From an uncultured Trueperaceae bacterium (GTDB lineage Bacteria > Deinococcota > Deinococci > Deinococcales > Trueperaceae), in the NCBI GenBank assembly GCA_937907415.1, contig CALCHY010000226.1, positions 1 through 5,218 on the forward strand: DNA of 5,218 nucleotides, given 5' to 3'. Both the position numbers and the translations under genes were made by a program. The notes beneath the pieces are model-generated. The model was not told where the DNA came from and searched no databases. It saw only the letters and a program-made list of their open reading frames with translations. Positions 1-5,218 of the stretch are shown piece by piece; positions within the stretch are counted from its first letter, which is position 1, and each line of letters opens with the position of its first letter.

Positions 1-2074
1 TGTTGCTCATGGCCGCAGGGAAGCTGGTGGGTAGCGCGCTGCCGATGGTGCCGCCTGCCGCGTTGGCCACCCAGACGCCCTTGTCGAACGTGTTGGCTGA
101 CACCAGCGCGGCGTCGAGGGCGTTGTTCTGGACGAGCACGTGACCGACGGAGGCGGGCAAGCTCGTGCTTTGGAAGGTGTTGCCGACGATGGTCGTGCCA
201 GCGCCGCGCACCCGCAGGCTGGTGCCGTACCTGGTCGTGTAGCCCGCGAACTCGTTCCCGCTGATGAGTCCGCCGGTACCGTCGAGGGTTACGAGGGTGT
301 TGCCTTGCGGAGCGTTAGCGGCGTTGAGGCCGCCAGCCGTGCCGAGGATGGTGTTGTCGGTGAACGAGGTGAAAGTGGCGCCGTTGGCGACCACCACTAG
401 TTGGCGCGGCACGTTGAGCAGGCTGAACTGCTGGCTGAAGCCGTCGCCAGCGGGGTTGGCGCCAAGGAAGGTCTGCCCCGTGAAGCGGTTCTGCGAGATC
501 ACGAGGCCCGCCACCGCCGCGCCGTACTCGGTCGTCAGGCCGGCGTCGCCGTTGGCTTCGATGTCGTTGCCGATCACGGCAGCGCCGCTATGCGCACCCT
601 GGAAGTACACGGCGGCCTTCTCGATGCCTGCTGGCCCGTCGATGCCCACGATGTGGAAGCCGTGCCCGACGGCGCCAAGCTGGAAGCCGCTAGTGCCGCC
701 GCCGATCTCGACGGTGCCGAGTTCTCCGCCTGCTTGCTGCCCGACGATGCTGGTAACGCTTGCGCCGCCCGTCGAGAGGAGCTTCAGGTCCTTGGCGATC
801 ACCACGTTCTCCGGGTAGCTGCCGGGCCGCACCCACACGGTGCCGCCCACACCAACTGCGCTAACGCCCGCGCCGATGGTGGTGAAGGGCTGCGCCTCGC
901 TACCGTCGCCGCCCGCCGCGGCACTGGCGTCAACCCACACGTTGGCCTGAGTGAAGGTGGTGGCCGATTGCCCCTCGTTACCGGCAGGGTCGAAGGCCAG
1001 GGCCTGCAGGCCGCCGAGCGGAGCTTCCTTGAGGGTCACGCTGAACGTGTCGAGGCCAAGCGCGAACTGGAAGTACGCCACGGCGGCGCTCTCCTCGGTA
1101 GGGTCGGTGGAGGCGAGGAGCTTGGCGCCGTCCCACACTTGCACCTTGGCGATGCGGTCGTTGGCGTCTTGGGCCGTGCCTGAAACGGTGAGAGTGGCGG
1201 CGTCGTACGAGATGCTCACCGTTGGGGCTTGCAAGTCGGCGTCCAGGTTGGCGCCGGAAGTCTGGCAGCCTATCCCGTACGCTGGCAGCGTTACCTGGCC
1301 GGGCACCACGGCCGAGCCGTTCCACACGAGGCCAGCTACGTGGCCCTGCGCCACCCCGACCTGGCACTCGTCGATCACTAGCCGGAGGCCGCGGTCGCTA
1401 GAGTCAGTCACGCTGGCACCCGTCACGGCCCCGTACTGCACAGCGAAATCACCGAGCGGGACCTGTAGGTAGTCGCCGCCGGGGAAGGCCGAGTAGCCGT
1501 TCGCCGTGACTACGAGCAGCAGGTCGAACGGCGCAGCGCTTGGCGCCGCGTAGTTGGCGGGGTAACGCGGCACCAGCACGGCGCTGCCGAGGACCGACTT
1601 GAGCCCAAGGGTGACGGTCGTGCCGCTACCCACGAGCTTGGTCTGCGCGTCGTAGGCGATGACGCTGGGGTTGCCAGCCTGCCCGTAGCCGTGGGCAACG
1701 AACTGGTACGGGTTGCCGGCGGCCAACAGGGTGAGAGTGGCCGATTCGTTGGCTGGGGTGAGCGGCACGGTGGTGAGGGTGCCGGCGGGGTCGGCCATGT
1801 AGCCGCCGGGCGTGAGGGTGAACGCTACCGGCTGGGCGTTCTTGTCGAGCACGGACACGCTCACGAGTTCGGCGCCAGCGCTGCCTGCGCTGGTGTAAGG
1901 CACGCCTTGCGCTTCGAGGGCGGCGCCGGCCAGCTGGCCGGCGGAGAGGCCGAGCTGCATGGTGACGTAGCCATCAGGCGTTGGCACCTCGGCGCGCGGC
2001 TGCTGACCGCAACCGGTTAGGAGTAGGGCGACTGCTAATACGCCGCCGAGCGTGAGGCTAGCGAAACTTTTCAC
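1..2074 (-). CDS. Lipoprotein with Ig-like and right-handed parallel beta-helix domains (3' end off window)
   Basis: The frame is open from a GTG at 2074-2072 to the left edge, giving 691 complete codons and no stop. The N-terminus (MKSFASLTLGGVL...) is a type II signal peptide: Lys2, a hydrophobic core at residues 4-19 and lipobox L19-T-G-C22. Cys22 would be lipidated, which places the protein in the envelope facing outward. Residues 23-280 match no family I recognise; they contain Cys237 and Cys270, a possible disulfide pair. Residues about 283-375 look like an Ig-like beta-sandwich (APTVSISY start, then a valine-rich AKVQVWDG strand). Residues about 377-435 carry the WVDA...GS..QPFTTI...GGTVWVRPGSY entry motif of DUF1565/NosD-like beta-helix proteins. 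Rungs follow with a repeated (I/V)xxNx(F/I) pattern at Asn503, 529, 574, 607, 632 and 661. Such domains bind or cleave polysaccharides or act as surface adhesins. No catalytic residues can be assigned, so the activity is unknown. A strong ribosome binding site supports the GTG start. Confidence 0.88.
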   Translation of the reverse strand, partial: MKSFASLTLGGVLAVALLLTGCGQQPRAEVPTPDGYVTMQLGLSAGQLAGAALEAQGVPYTSAGSAGAELVSVSVLDKNAQPVAFTLTPGGYMADPAGTLTTVPLTPANESATLTLLAAGNPYQFVAHGYGQAGNPSVIAYDAQTKLVGSGTTVTLGLKSVLGSAVLVPRYPANYAAPSAAPFDLLLVVTANGYSAFPGGDYLQVPLGDFAVQYGAVTGASVTDSSDRGLRLVIDECQVGVAQGHVAGLVWNGSAVVPGQVTLPAYGIGCQTSGANLDADLQAPTVSISYDAATLTVSGTAQDANDRIAKVQVWDGAKLLASTDPTEESAAVAYFQFALGLDTFSVTLKEAPLGGLQALAFDPAGNEGQSATTFTQANVWVDASAAAGGDGSEAQPFTTIGAGVSAVGVGGTVWVRPGSYPENVVIAKDLKLLSTGGASVTSIVGQQAGGELGTVEIGGGTSGFQLGAVGHGFHIVGIDGPAGIEKAAVYFQGAHSGAAVIGNDIEANGDAGLTTEYGAAVAGLVISQNRFTGQTFLGANPAGDGFSQQFSLLNVPRQLVVVANGATFTSFTDNTILGTAGGLNAANAPQGNTLVTLDGTGGLISGNEFAGYTTRYGTSLRVRGAGTTIVGNTFQSTSLPASVGHVLVQNNALDAALVSANTFDKGVWVANAAGGTIGSALPTSFPAAMSN

Positions 2075-2081
2075 GAGCGTT

Positions 2082-2089
2082 CCCCCCTT
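2082..2089 (-). promoter_or_regulatory. Ribosome binding site of the lipoprotein gene
   Basis: On the minus strand this reads AAGGGGGG and ends 7 bases before the GTG at 2074. This purine-rich site decides the start: the encoded product then begins directly with a lysine-containing lipoprotein signal peptide. The GTG start is not seen in an ATG-only search. Confidence 0.75.
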
Positions 2090-2104
2090 GTGGGATTTCA
2101 GTGA

Positions 2105-2121
2105 GGCTGGTTGCGCCAGCC
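2105..2121 (-). other. Small hairpin in the lipoprotein leader
   Basis: GGCTGG (2105-2110) and CCAGCC (2116-2121) form a perfect 6-bp, GC-rich stem around a 5-base loop. In the minus-strand transcript it lies 15 bases upstream of the ribosome binding site at 2089-2082, so it does not hide that site. No T-run follows, so it is not a convincing terminator. It could be a leader structure or chance in GC-rich DNA. Confidence 0.35.
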
Positions 2122-2192
2122 CGCCGCACCCGTTCCGGACCTACCCGGTTCGTGGCTAGGACCACAGCATGGCCGCCAGTTGCGACAGGGAG

Positions 2193-2219
2193 TGACGCAC
2201 CCTCTAGGGTGGTGCGTCA
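2193..2219 (-). terminator. Inverted repeat after the histidine kinase, possible terminator
   Basis: TGACGCACC (2193-2201) and GGTGCGTCA (2211-2219) are perfect reverse complements separated by 9 bases. An alternative inner stem CACCC/GGGTG around TAGA is also possible. On the minus strand the repeat begins 3 bases after the kinase stop codon, the usual place for the end of an operon. No U-tract follows (the next bases are CTCCCTGT), so it could be a U-less terminator, a 3'-end stabilising hairpin, or a dyad operator for the downstream lipoprotein gene. Confidence 0.5.
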
Positions 2220-2222
2220 GCG

Positions 2223-3596
2223 CTAGGTCGCTATTGAGCTCGGTATTCGAGGTGGCGGGAACGTGATCGTCGCCACGAAACCTTCGCCAGGGCTGCTGGT
2301 CAGTTCCCAGGTCGCCCCGTGCCACTCCGCCACGCGCTTGACGATAGCTAACCCCAACCCACTGCCAGCGTAGCGGCTGGCTGGCGCTCGCCCCCGCGCG
2401 GGGTCGGGCCGGTAGAACGCTTCCCCGAGGCGCGGCAGTTCGGCCGCCGCCACCCCCGGACCCTCGTCCGCGACCTGCAGCACGGCCCCACCAGCTGCCG
2501 AGCGCCACGTGCTCACATGCGTTGGCGCGAGCGCCCCGTGAGTGGCTGCGTTATCCAGCAGGTTGGCGACCAACTGCCGCAGCAACGTCGCGTCACCCAG
2601 CACGGCGGGCGTGGTCGGCGCGAACGCCGTGGTAAGGAGAACCGCCGGACGCGCCGCCCTGGCGGCGTCGACAGCCTCGCCAAGCAACTGCACCAGGTCG
2701 AGCTCGACCAGCGCCGCGGGTTCAGCGTCACGCGCCAACATGAGCAGGTGATCAACCAGCCGCACCATGCGGTCGACGTCGAGCTGCAGCTCGAGTAGCG
2801 CTGCGCGGTAGGCGGCTGGCTCGCGCTGCTTGACGAGCACTCCCTCGATGCGTGTCTTGAGCGCCGTGAGCGGCGAGCGCAAGTCGTGCGCCGCCGCCCG
2901 CAGGAACGTCACTTCGCGGTCCATGCCGTCGGCCAGGCGTGCGAAGGAGGTCTGCAGGGCGTTCGCTAGCCGCCCGAGCTCGTCGGTGGCCTCGACGCCC
3001 GGTAACGGCGCGCGCAGCTCGTGCGAACTCCTTAGCGCCGCGGTGGCGCGCTCGAGCCGCCGCAGCGGGGAGAGCATGTTGGCCGCCACCAGGTTGCTGA
3101 GGAGCGCCACCAGCAAGGCCGCGGCAGGCACTATCACGGCAAGCGCCCTGAGGTAAGCGCGCAGCGCGAGCTGGATGCCGACCGGATCGCCAGCCAACTG
3201 CAGCGTGTAGCGCACCCCGTCCTCGCGTACCTCGCGGGTGAGCACCTGGTGCGTGGCCGCACGCGACCGCCCGAGCGGTGCCGTGGTGGGCACGGCAGGG
3301 AAGCCCGGCGTGGCCGCCACGACCTCACCTTCAAGGAGGAGGCGCACGTGCACGTCGTCCGGGAAGTCGCGTTTGAACTCCAGCACCTCGTGGCTACTGC
3401 TGTCGACGTGGATGCTCACCCGGTCGACGAGCCCCTCCAGGCGCTGCGCTTCACCGGTCTCCAAGAAGCGGCCAAGCACGAGGAAGAGGGCTGCCGCCGC
3501 GAGGAGCAACACGGCCACCGTCTGGCCGATCAGCACGAGCGTTAGGCGGCGGTGCAGGTTGGGCCTGCTCCAGCGCGGTGGCAGCGGGCGCCTCAT
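2223..3596 (-). CDS. Membrane sensor histidine kinase (HAMP-HisKA-HATPase)
   Basis: This 457-residue protein is the kinase of a two-component pair: it autophosphorylates on a histidine and passes the phosphate to the response regulator encoded just upstream. A basic N-terminus is followed by TM1 (about 18-41), an extracytoplasmic region (about 43-148) and TM2 (about 150-171). The HAMP linker (about 172-222) has the ATDELGRL motif. The HisKA H-box is [12 protein letters not shown], with His237 as the phosphoacceptor. The ATPase domain shows the N-box (NLLDNA, Asn345 and Asn349), G1 (DEGPG, Asp377), the F-box (FYRP, Phe394) and G2 (GSGLGL, 411-416). All catalytic boxes look intact and the length is normal for the class. 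The ATG at 3596 overlaps the regulator stop as ATGA, so translation is probably coupled; no strong ribosome binding site of its own is seen. The frame stays open upstream to 3746, but that extension lies inside the regulator gene. The sensor region has no recognisable fold and its ligand is unknown. Confidence 0.93.
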   Translation of the reverse strand: MRRPLPPRWSRPNLHRRLTLVLIGQTVAVLLLAAAALFLVLGRFLETGEAQRLEGLVDRVSIHVDSSSHEVLEFKRDFPDDVHVRLLLEGEVVAATPGFPAVPTTAPLGRSRAATHQVLTREVREDGVRYTLQLAGDPVGIQLALRAYLRALAVIVPAAALLVALLSNLVAANMLSPLRRLERATAALRSSHELRAPLPGVEATDELGRLANALQTSFARLADGMDREVTFLRAAAHDLRSPLTALKTRIEGVLVKQREPAAYRAALLELQLDVDRMVRLVDHLLMLARDAEPAALVELDLVQLLGEAVDAARAARPAVLLTTAFAPTTPAVLGDATLLRQLVANLLDNAATHGALAPTHVSTWRSAAGGAVLQVADEGPGVAAAELPRLGEAFYRPDPARGRAPASRYAGSGLGLAIVKRVAEWHGATWELTSSPGEGFVATITFPPPRIPSSIAT

Positions 3597-4252
3597 GGCA
3601 CCCGGTAACCCCGACCGCGCATGCTCTGCACTACCGAATCGTCGAGTTTCTGGCGTAAGTACCTCACGTAGACGTCCACAACGCGCGGCTCCCCGAAGAA
3701 CTCGGGGCCCCACACGCGGTCGAGGAGCTCCTGGCGCGTGAACCAACGCTCCGGCGCGCGCAGCAGCGCCTCGAGGAGGTCGTACTCCCGTCCCGTGAGG
3801 GCCACTTCCTGCCCGTCCCAGAGCACGCGCCGCGCGTGACTGTCCAGGCTCCCGCGCCCACCCGCGAACGGGGTGTTGCTTTGCACCATGTCGCTGCCGC
3901 GACGCAGAAGCGCTCGCAGCGTGGCCTGTAGTTCGGCCAGCGAGAACGGCTTGACGAGGTAGGCGTCGCCGCCAAGGTCCAACCCCGCCACGCGGTCGCT
4001 AACCTCCCCGCGCGCCGTTAGGAACAAGATCGGCGAAGCAACGCCCTCTTGGCGCAGCTTGCTGGCCAGCGCGAAGCCGTCCAGGCTAGGCAGCATGACG
4101 TCGAGGATCAGGGCGTCGAACTCTCCCGCGCGGCCCAGCTCGAGGCCAGCCTGACCGTCCTCAACCCACGTCACGTGATGGCCGCTCTCCGCGAGCGCAC
4201 TCACGAGTGGACCGGCTATGCGGGCGTCGTCCTCGACCAGCAGCAGCCTCAT
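3593..4252 (-). CDS. OmpR/PhoB-family response regulator
   Basis: This 219-residue transcription factor is the cognate partner of the kinase encoded immediately downstream. The receiver domain (about 1-115) has the acidic pocket Glu7-Asp8-Asp9, phosphoacceptor Asp51 in LILDVMLP, Thr79 in FLTARG and Lys101 in LVKPF, so it should be phosphorylatable. A short linker (about 118-132) leads to a winged-helix DNA-binding domain (about 133-218). That domain has the family features [13 protein letters not shown], the recognition region around [13 protein letters not shown], and a terminal RGRGYRVP hairpin. The length is slightly short of typical because the protein ends directly after the wing, but nothing essential is missing. 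AGGAGG lies 8 bases upstream of the ATG. It starts 35 bases after the membrane redox gene and overlaps the kinase gene by 4 bases, so one transcript is likely. Its targets are unknown; autoregulation or control of the upstream redox genes would be the first guess. Confidence 0.95.
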   Translation of the reverse strand: MRLLLVEDDARIAGPLVSALAESGHHVTWVEDGQAGLELGRAGEFDALILDVMLPSLDGFALASKLRQEGVASPILFLTARGEVSDRVAGLDLGGDAYLVKPFSLAELQATLRALLRRGSDMVQSNTPFAGGRGSLDSHARRVLWDGQEVALTGREYDLLEALLRAPERWFTRQELLDRVWGPEFFGEPRVVDVYVRYLRQKLDDSVVQSMRGRGYRVP

Positions 4253-4260
4253 CGGCGGCG

Positions 4261-4266
4261 CCTCCT
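4261..4266 (-). promoter_or_regulatory. Ribosome binding site of the response regulator
   Basis: The minus strand reads AGGAGG, a full consensus site, 8 bases before the ATG at 4252. It lies in the 35-base gap after the membrane redox gene and fixes the regulator start. It suggests the regulator is translated strongly and independently of the gene before it. Confidence 0.75.
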
Positions 4267-4287
4267 ACGACCACTCTACGGCGTGTT

Positions 4288-4926
4288 TCAGGGCGTGGCG
4301 CGGCGTCGCTCTAGGATCCGGAACGTCACCGCGAACGTCACCAGCGTCAGCGCTCCGACGTAAAGCCAGGTGAGGCGGTCGCTGCCGCCAAGCACGCCGT
4401 GCACCGTGCCCGCCAAGAAGCCAGGGTAGGCGAGCAAGTGGAGCGTCTTCACCCACGCCGGGCTCAACAGGCGCCGGCCCGCGAAGGTGGCGTACGGCGC
4501 CAGCAACAGGTAGGTGCCGACGGTGCCAAGGCCCATCGCGAACGGCTCGTAAGGGGCGAGGCCAGGCACGAGCGCGCCCGCGATCGTCTGCGGGTAGTGC
4601 GTCGTGACCAACGAGAACGCCACGTGAATGCCGACGAGTGCCAGGCCGCTGCCTGCCGTGAGCCCGTGCCAGCCGTACTGCAACGGCTTGGCGAGCCACG
4701 CGGGCGGCGTGAAGCGCGCGGATAGCAGCGCGCCGCTGGCGACGCTGAGCGCCAGCAGCAGGTAGCCGATGATGCCGGTGACGCGCAGGAACGCCCACGT
4801 CCACTCGCCTGGCACCACCCTTGCGTAGGCGAGGAGCCAGTAAAGCGCCAGAGCGGCAAGCGGCGTCCACAGCAGGTAGCGGTTGATGGGCGGCACGGCG
4901 GTTTGGGTAGTTGCTGGAGCGATCAT
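4288..4926 (-). CDS. Ferric-reductase-like di-heme transmembrane protein
   Basis: This 212-residue integral membrane protein has about six helices (near 17-37, 46-69, 84-106, 129-148, 158-179 and 184-204). Helix 3 carries His87 and His101 and helix 5 carries His163 and His176. These spacings of 14 and 13 equal those of the heme ligands of human gp91phox (101/115 and 209/222), so the protein probably binds two stacked b-type hemes (His87-His163 and His101-His176) and carries electrons across the membrane. It has no FAD/NADPH-binding domain, so it consists of the ferric-reductase-like core alone, as in the MsrQ/YedZ group. The neighbouring ApbE gene (22-base gap) points to delivery of electrons to a flavinylated extracytoplasmic protein. 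MsrQ, the heme partner of the methionine sulfoxide reductase MsrP, is an alternative, but no msrP is visible here. The ATG at 4926 has a good ribosome binding site. The electron donor and acceptor are unknown. Confidence 0.85.
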   Translation of the reverse strand: MIAPATTQTAVPPINRYLLWTPLAALALYWLLAYARVVPGEWTWAFLRVTGIIGYLLLALSVASGALLSARFTPPAWLAKPLQYGWHGLTAGSGLALVGIHVAFSLVTTHYPQTIAGALVPGLAPYEPFAMGLGTVGTYLLLAPYATFAGRRLLSPAWVKTLHLLAYPGFLAGTVHGVLGGSDRLTWLYVGALTLVTFAVTFRILERRRATP

Positions 4927-4932
4927 CTCTTG

Positions 4933-4939
4933 TCCCTTC
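4933..4939 (-). promoter_or_regulatory. Ribosome binding site of the di-heme membrane protein
   Basis: The minus strand reads GAAGGGA, ending 6 bases before the ATG at 4926. It lies in the 22-base gap after the ApbE-like stop codon and supports this ATG over internal starts such as Met131. Confidence 0.65.
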
Positions 4940-4948
4940 TCGCTTGCG

Positions 4949-5218
4949 TCAGCGGAGCACGCCGTCGTGGTCGACCACCCATACCTGCTCGACGAGCAAG
5001 GCAGGCGGCACCGGCGCTCCGAGGAGGAGGAGTTTCGTGGCGAGTTCCGCCAGCTTCAGCGAGGCGCCGACGACGGTGGCTTGCACCCAGCGCCCATGCG
5101 CTGGCCTACCGCTGCGCGGGTCGATGAGGTGGTGAGCGCCGTTCCAGGCGCGGCGCGCGACGCTAGAGGTGGCCACCGCCCACTCGCCGGGTGGCAGGTC
5201 GATGTGCCACTCCTCGGC
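4949..5218 (-). CDS. apbE: FAD:protein FMN transferase, C-terminal part (5' end off window)
   Basis: The last 89 residues of an ApbE-family enzyme are visible, entering at the right edge in frame and ending at a TGA at 4951-4949. ApbE splits FAD and attaches FMN through a phosphoester bond to Thr/Ser of exported proteins such as NqrC, RnfG and FMN-binding-domain proteins. The diagnostic signature is HHLIDPRSGRPA (fragment residues 29-40), the HHxIDPxTG motif, preceded by a strand (WAVATSS) in the position where ApbE has its 'atSG' strand. The following ATVVG...LAELATKLLLLG corresponds to the family's metal-site helix, normally ADaLaT; here the acidic residue is a Glu (5047-5045) and is shifted. 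The C-terminus (EQVWVVDHDGVLR) fits the final strand of the family. The missing N-terminal part, with the signal peptide and most of the FAD site, lies outside the window. The gene ends 22 bases before the di-heme protein, so the two are probably co-transcribed. Confidence 0.85.
   Translation of the reverse strand, partial: AEEWHIDLPPGEWAVATSSVARRAWNGAHHLIDPRSGRPAHGRWVQATVVGASLKLAELATKLLLLGAPVPPALLVEQVWVVDHDGVLR

Larger units (their letters stand above)
2075..2222. other. Spacer between histidine kinase and lipoprotein genes
   Basis: This 148-base stretch contains no supportable gene. It holds the 9-bp inverted repeat next to the kinase stop, the 6-bp leader hairpin and the ribosome binding site of the lipoprotein gene. 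It is long enough to hold a promoter for the lipoprotein, but I see no convincing -35/-10 pair. It is the only gap longer than 35 bases in the window, which suggests a transcription-unit boundary. Confidence 0.55.

Noticed and set aside
264..1472. Long plus-strand open frames (264-818, 401-1183, 951-1472)
   Set aside because: They lie antisense to the lipoprotein frame, which has a signal peptide, domain motifs and a ribosome binding site. Their translations are Arg/Pro/Ala-rich with no motif, as expected from GC-rich antisense reading.
978..1698. Minus-strand open frames 978-1367 and 1510-1698
   Set aside because: They are out of frame with the lipoprotein on the same strand and give Arg-rich, low-complexity translations without motifs.
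2105..2219. Promoter for the lipoprotein gene
   Set aside because: No -35/-10 pair with acceptable spacing could be picked out by eye in this GC-rich spacer, so no promoter is claimed.
2517..3741. Plus-strand frames opposite the kinase (2517-2798, 2830-3156, 3238-3741)
   Set aside because: They are antisense to a kinase with all catalytic boxes intact and have no recognisable domains.
3597..3746. N-terminal extension of the histidine kinase to an ATG at 3746
   Set aside because: It would add 50 Arg/Pro-rich residues encoded within the response regulator gene. The ATGA overlap at 3596-3593 is the normal arrangement, and the protein then starts with a typical basic N-terminus before TM1.
4265..4870. 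Alternative minus-strand frame of 201 residues over the di-heme membrane gene
   Set aside because: Its product is Arg/Ala/His-rich with no membrane helices or motifs, whereas the 4288-4926 frame gives six helices and correctly spaced heme-ligand histidines.
4288..4926. Naming the di-heme gene msrQ
   Set aside because: The fold is shared with MsrQ, but no MsrP reductase is visible and the neighbour is ApbE, so the specific name is not supported.
5021..5032. GAG x4 tandem repeat, resembling ribosome binding sites on the plus strand
   Set aside because: On the minus strand it is four CTC leucine codons (LLLL) inside the conserved ApbE helix, so coding explains it.

Overview
This is a GC-rich bacterial window in which every gene I can support lies on the minus strand. 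It reads from high to low coordinates as ApbE-type flavin transferase (5' end off the window), a di-heme ferric-reductase-like membrane protein, an OmpR-type response regulator, a sensor histidine kinase, then a hairpin-bearing spacer and a long lipoprotein that runs off the left edge. The plus strand has many long open frames, but they are antisense shadows of the GC-rich minus-strand genes. The base composition, the AGC/GGC/CTC-rich codon use and the general style of the two-component pair would fit a high-GC lineage such as Deinococcota (for example a Truepera relative). That placement is a weak inference, because nothing in the window is diagnostic of a taxon.

Region 5218-4288 holds two redox genes 22 bases apart. 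The first is the C-terminal end of a FAD:protein FMN transferase, an enzyme that attaches FMN covalently to periplasmic or extracytoplasmic proteins. The second is a six-helix membrane protein whose four histidines have the spacing of the two-heme core of NADPH oxidases and ferric reductases. Such pairs move electrons across the cytoplasmic membrane to flavinylated proteins outside. The flavinylated acceptor would be expected beyond the right edge and is not in the window.

Region 4252-2223 holds the response regulator and histidine kinase. They overlap by four bases (ATGA) and start only 35 bases after the membrane redox gene, so all four genes probably form one transcript. The simplest reading is a redox module that carries its own envelope-sensing regulatory pair. 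The signal is unknown.

Region 2222-2075 is a 148-base spacer with a perfect 9-bp inverted repeat right after the kinase stop and a second small hairpin in the leader of the next gene. Region 2074-1 is a lipoprotein of at least 691 residues with a GTG start, a clear lipobox, an unassigned N-terminal region, an Ig-like domain and a right-handed parallel beta-helix. It is probably a separate surface or periplasmic function, not part of the redox operon.

I found no RNA genes, CRISPR arrays, insertion sequences, integrase sites or replication origin. The best candidate for something less described is the coupling of the flavinylation/di-heme module to a dedicated two-component system. The parts themselves belong to known families.
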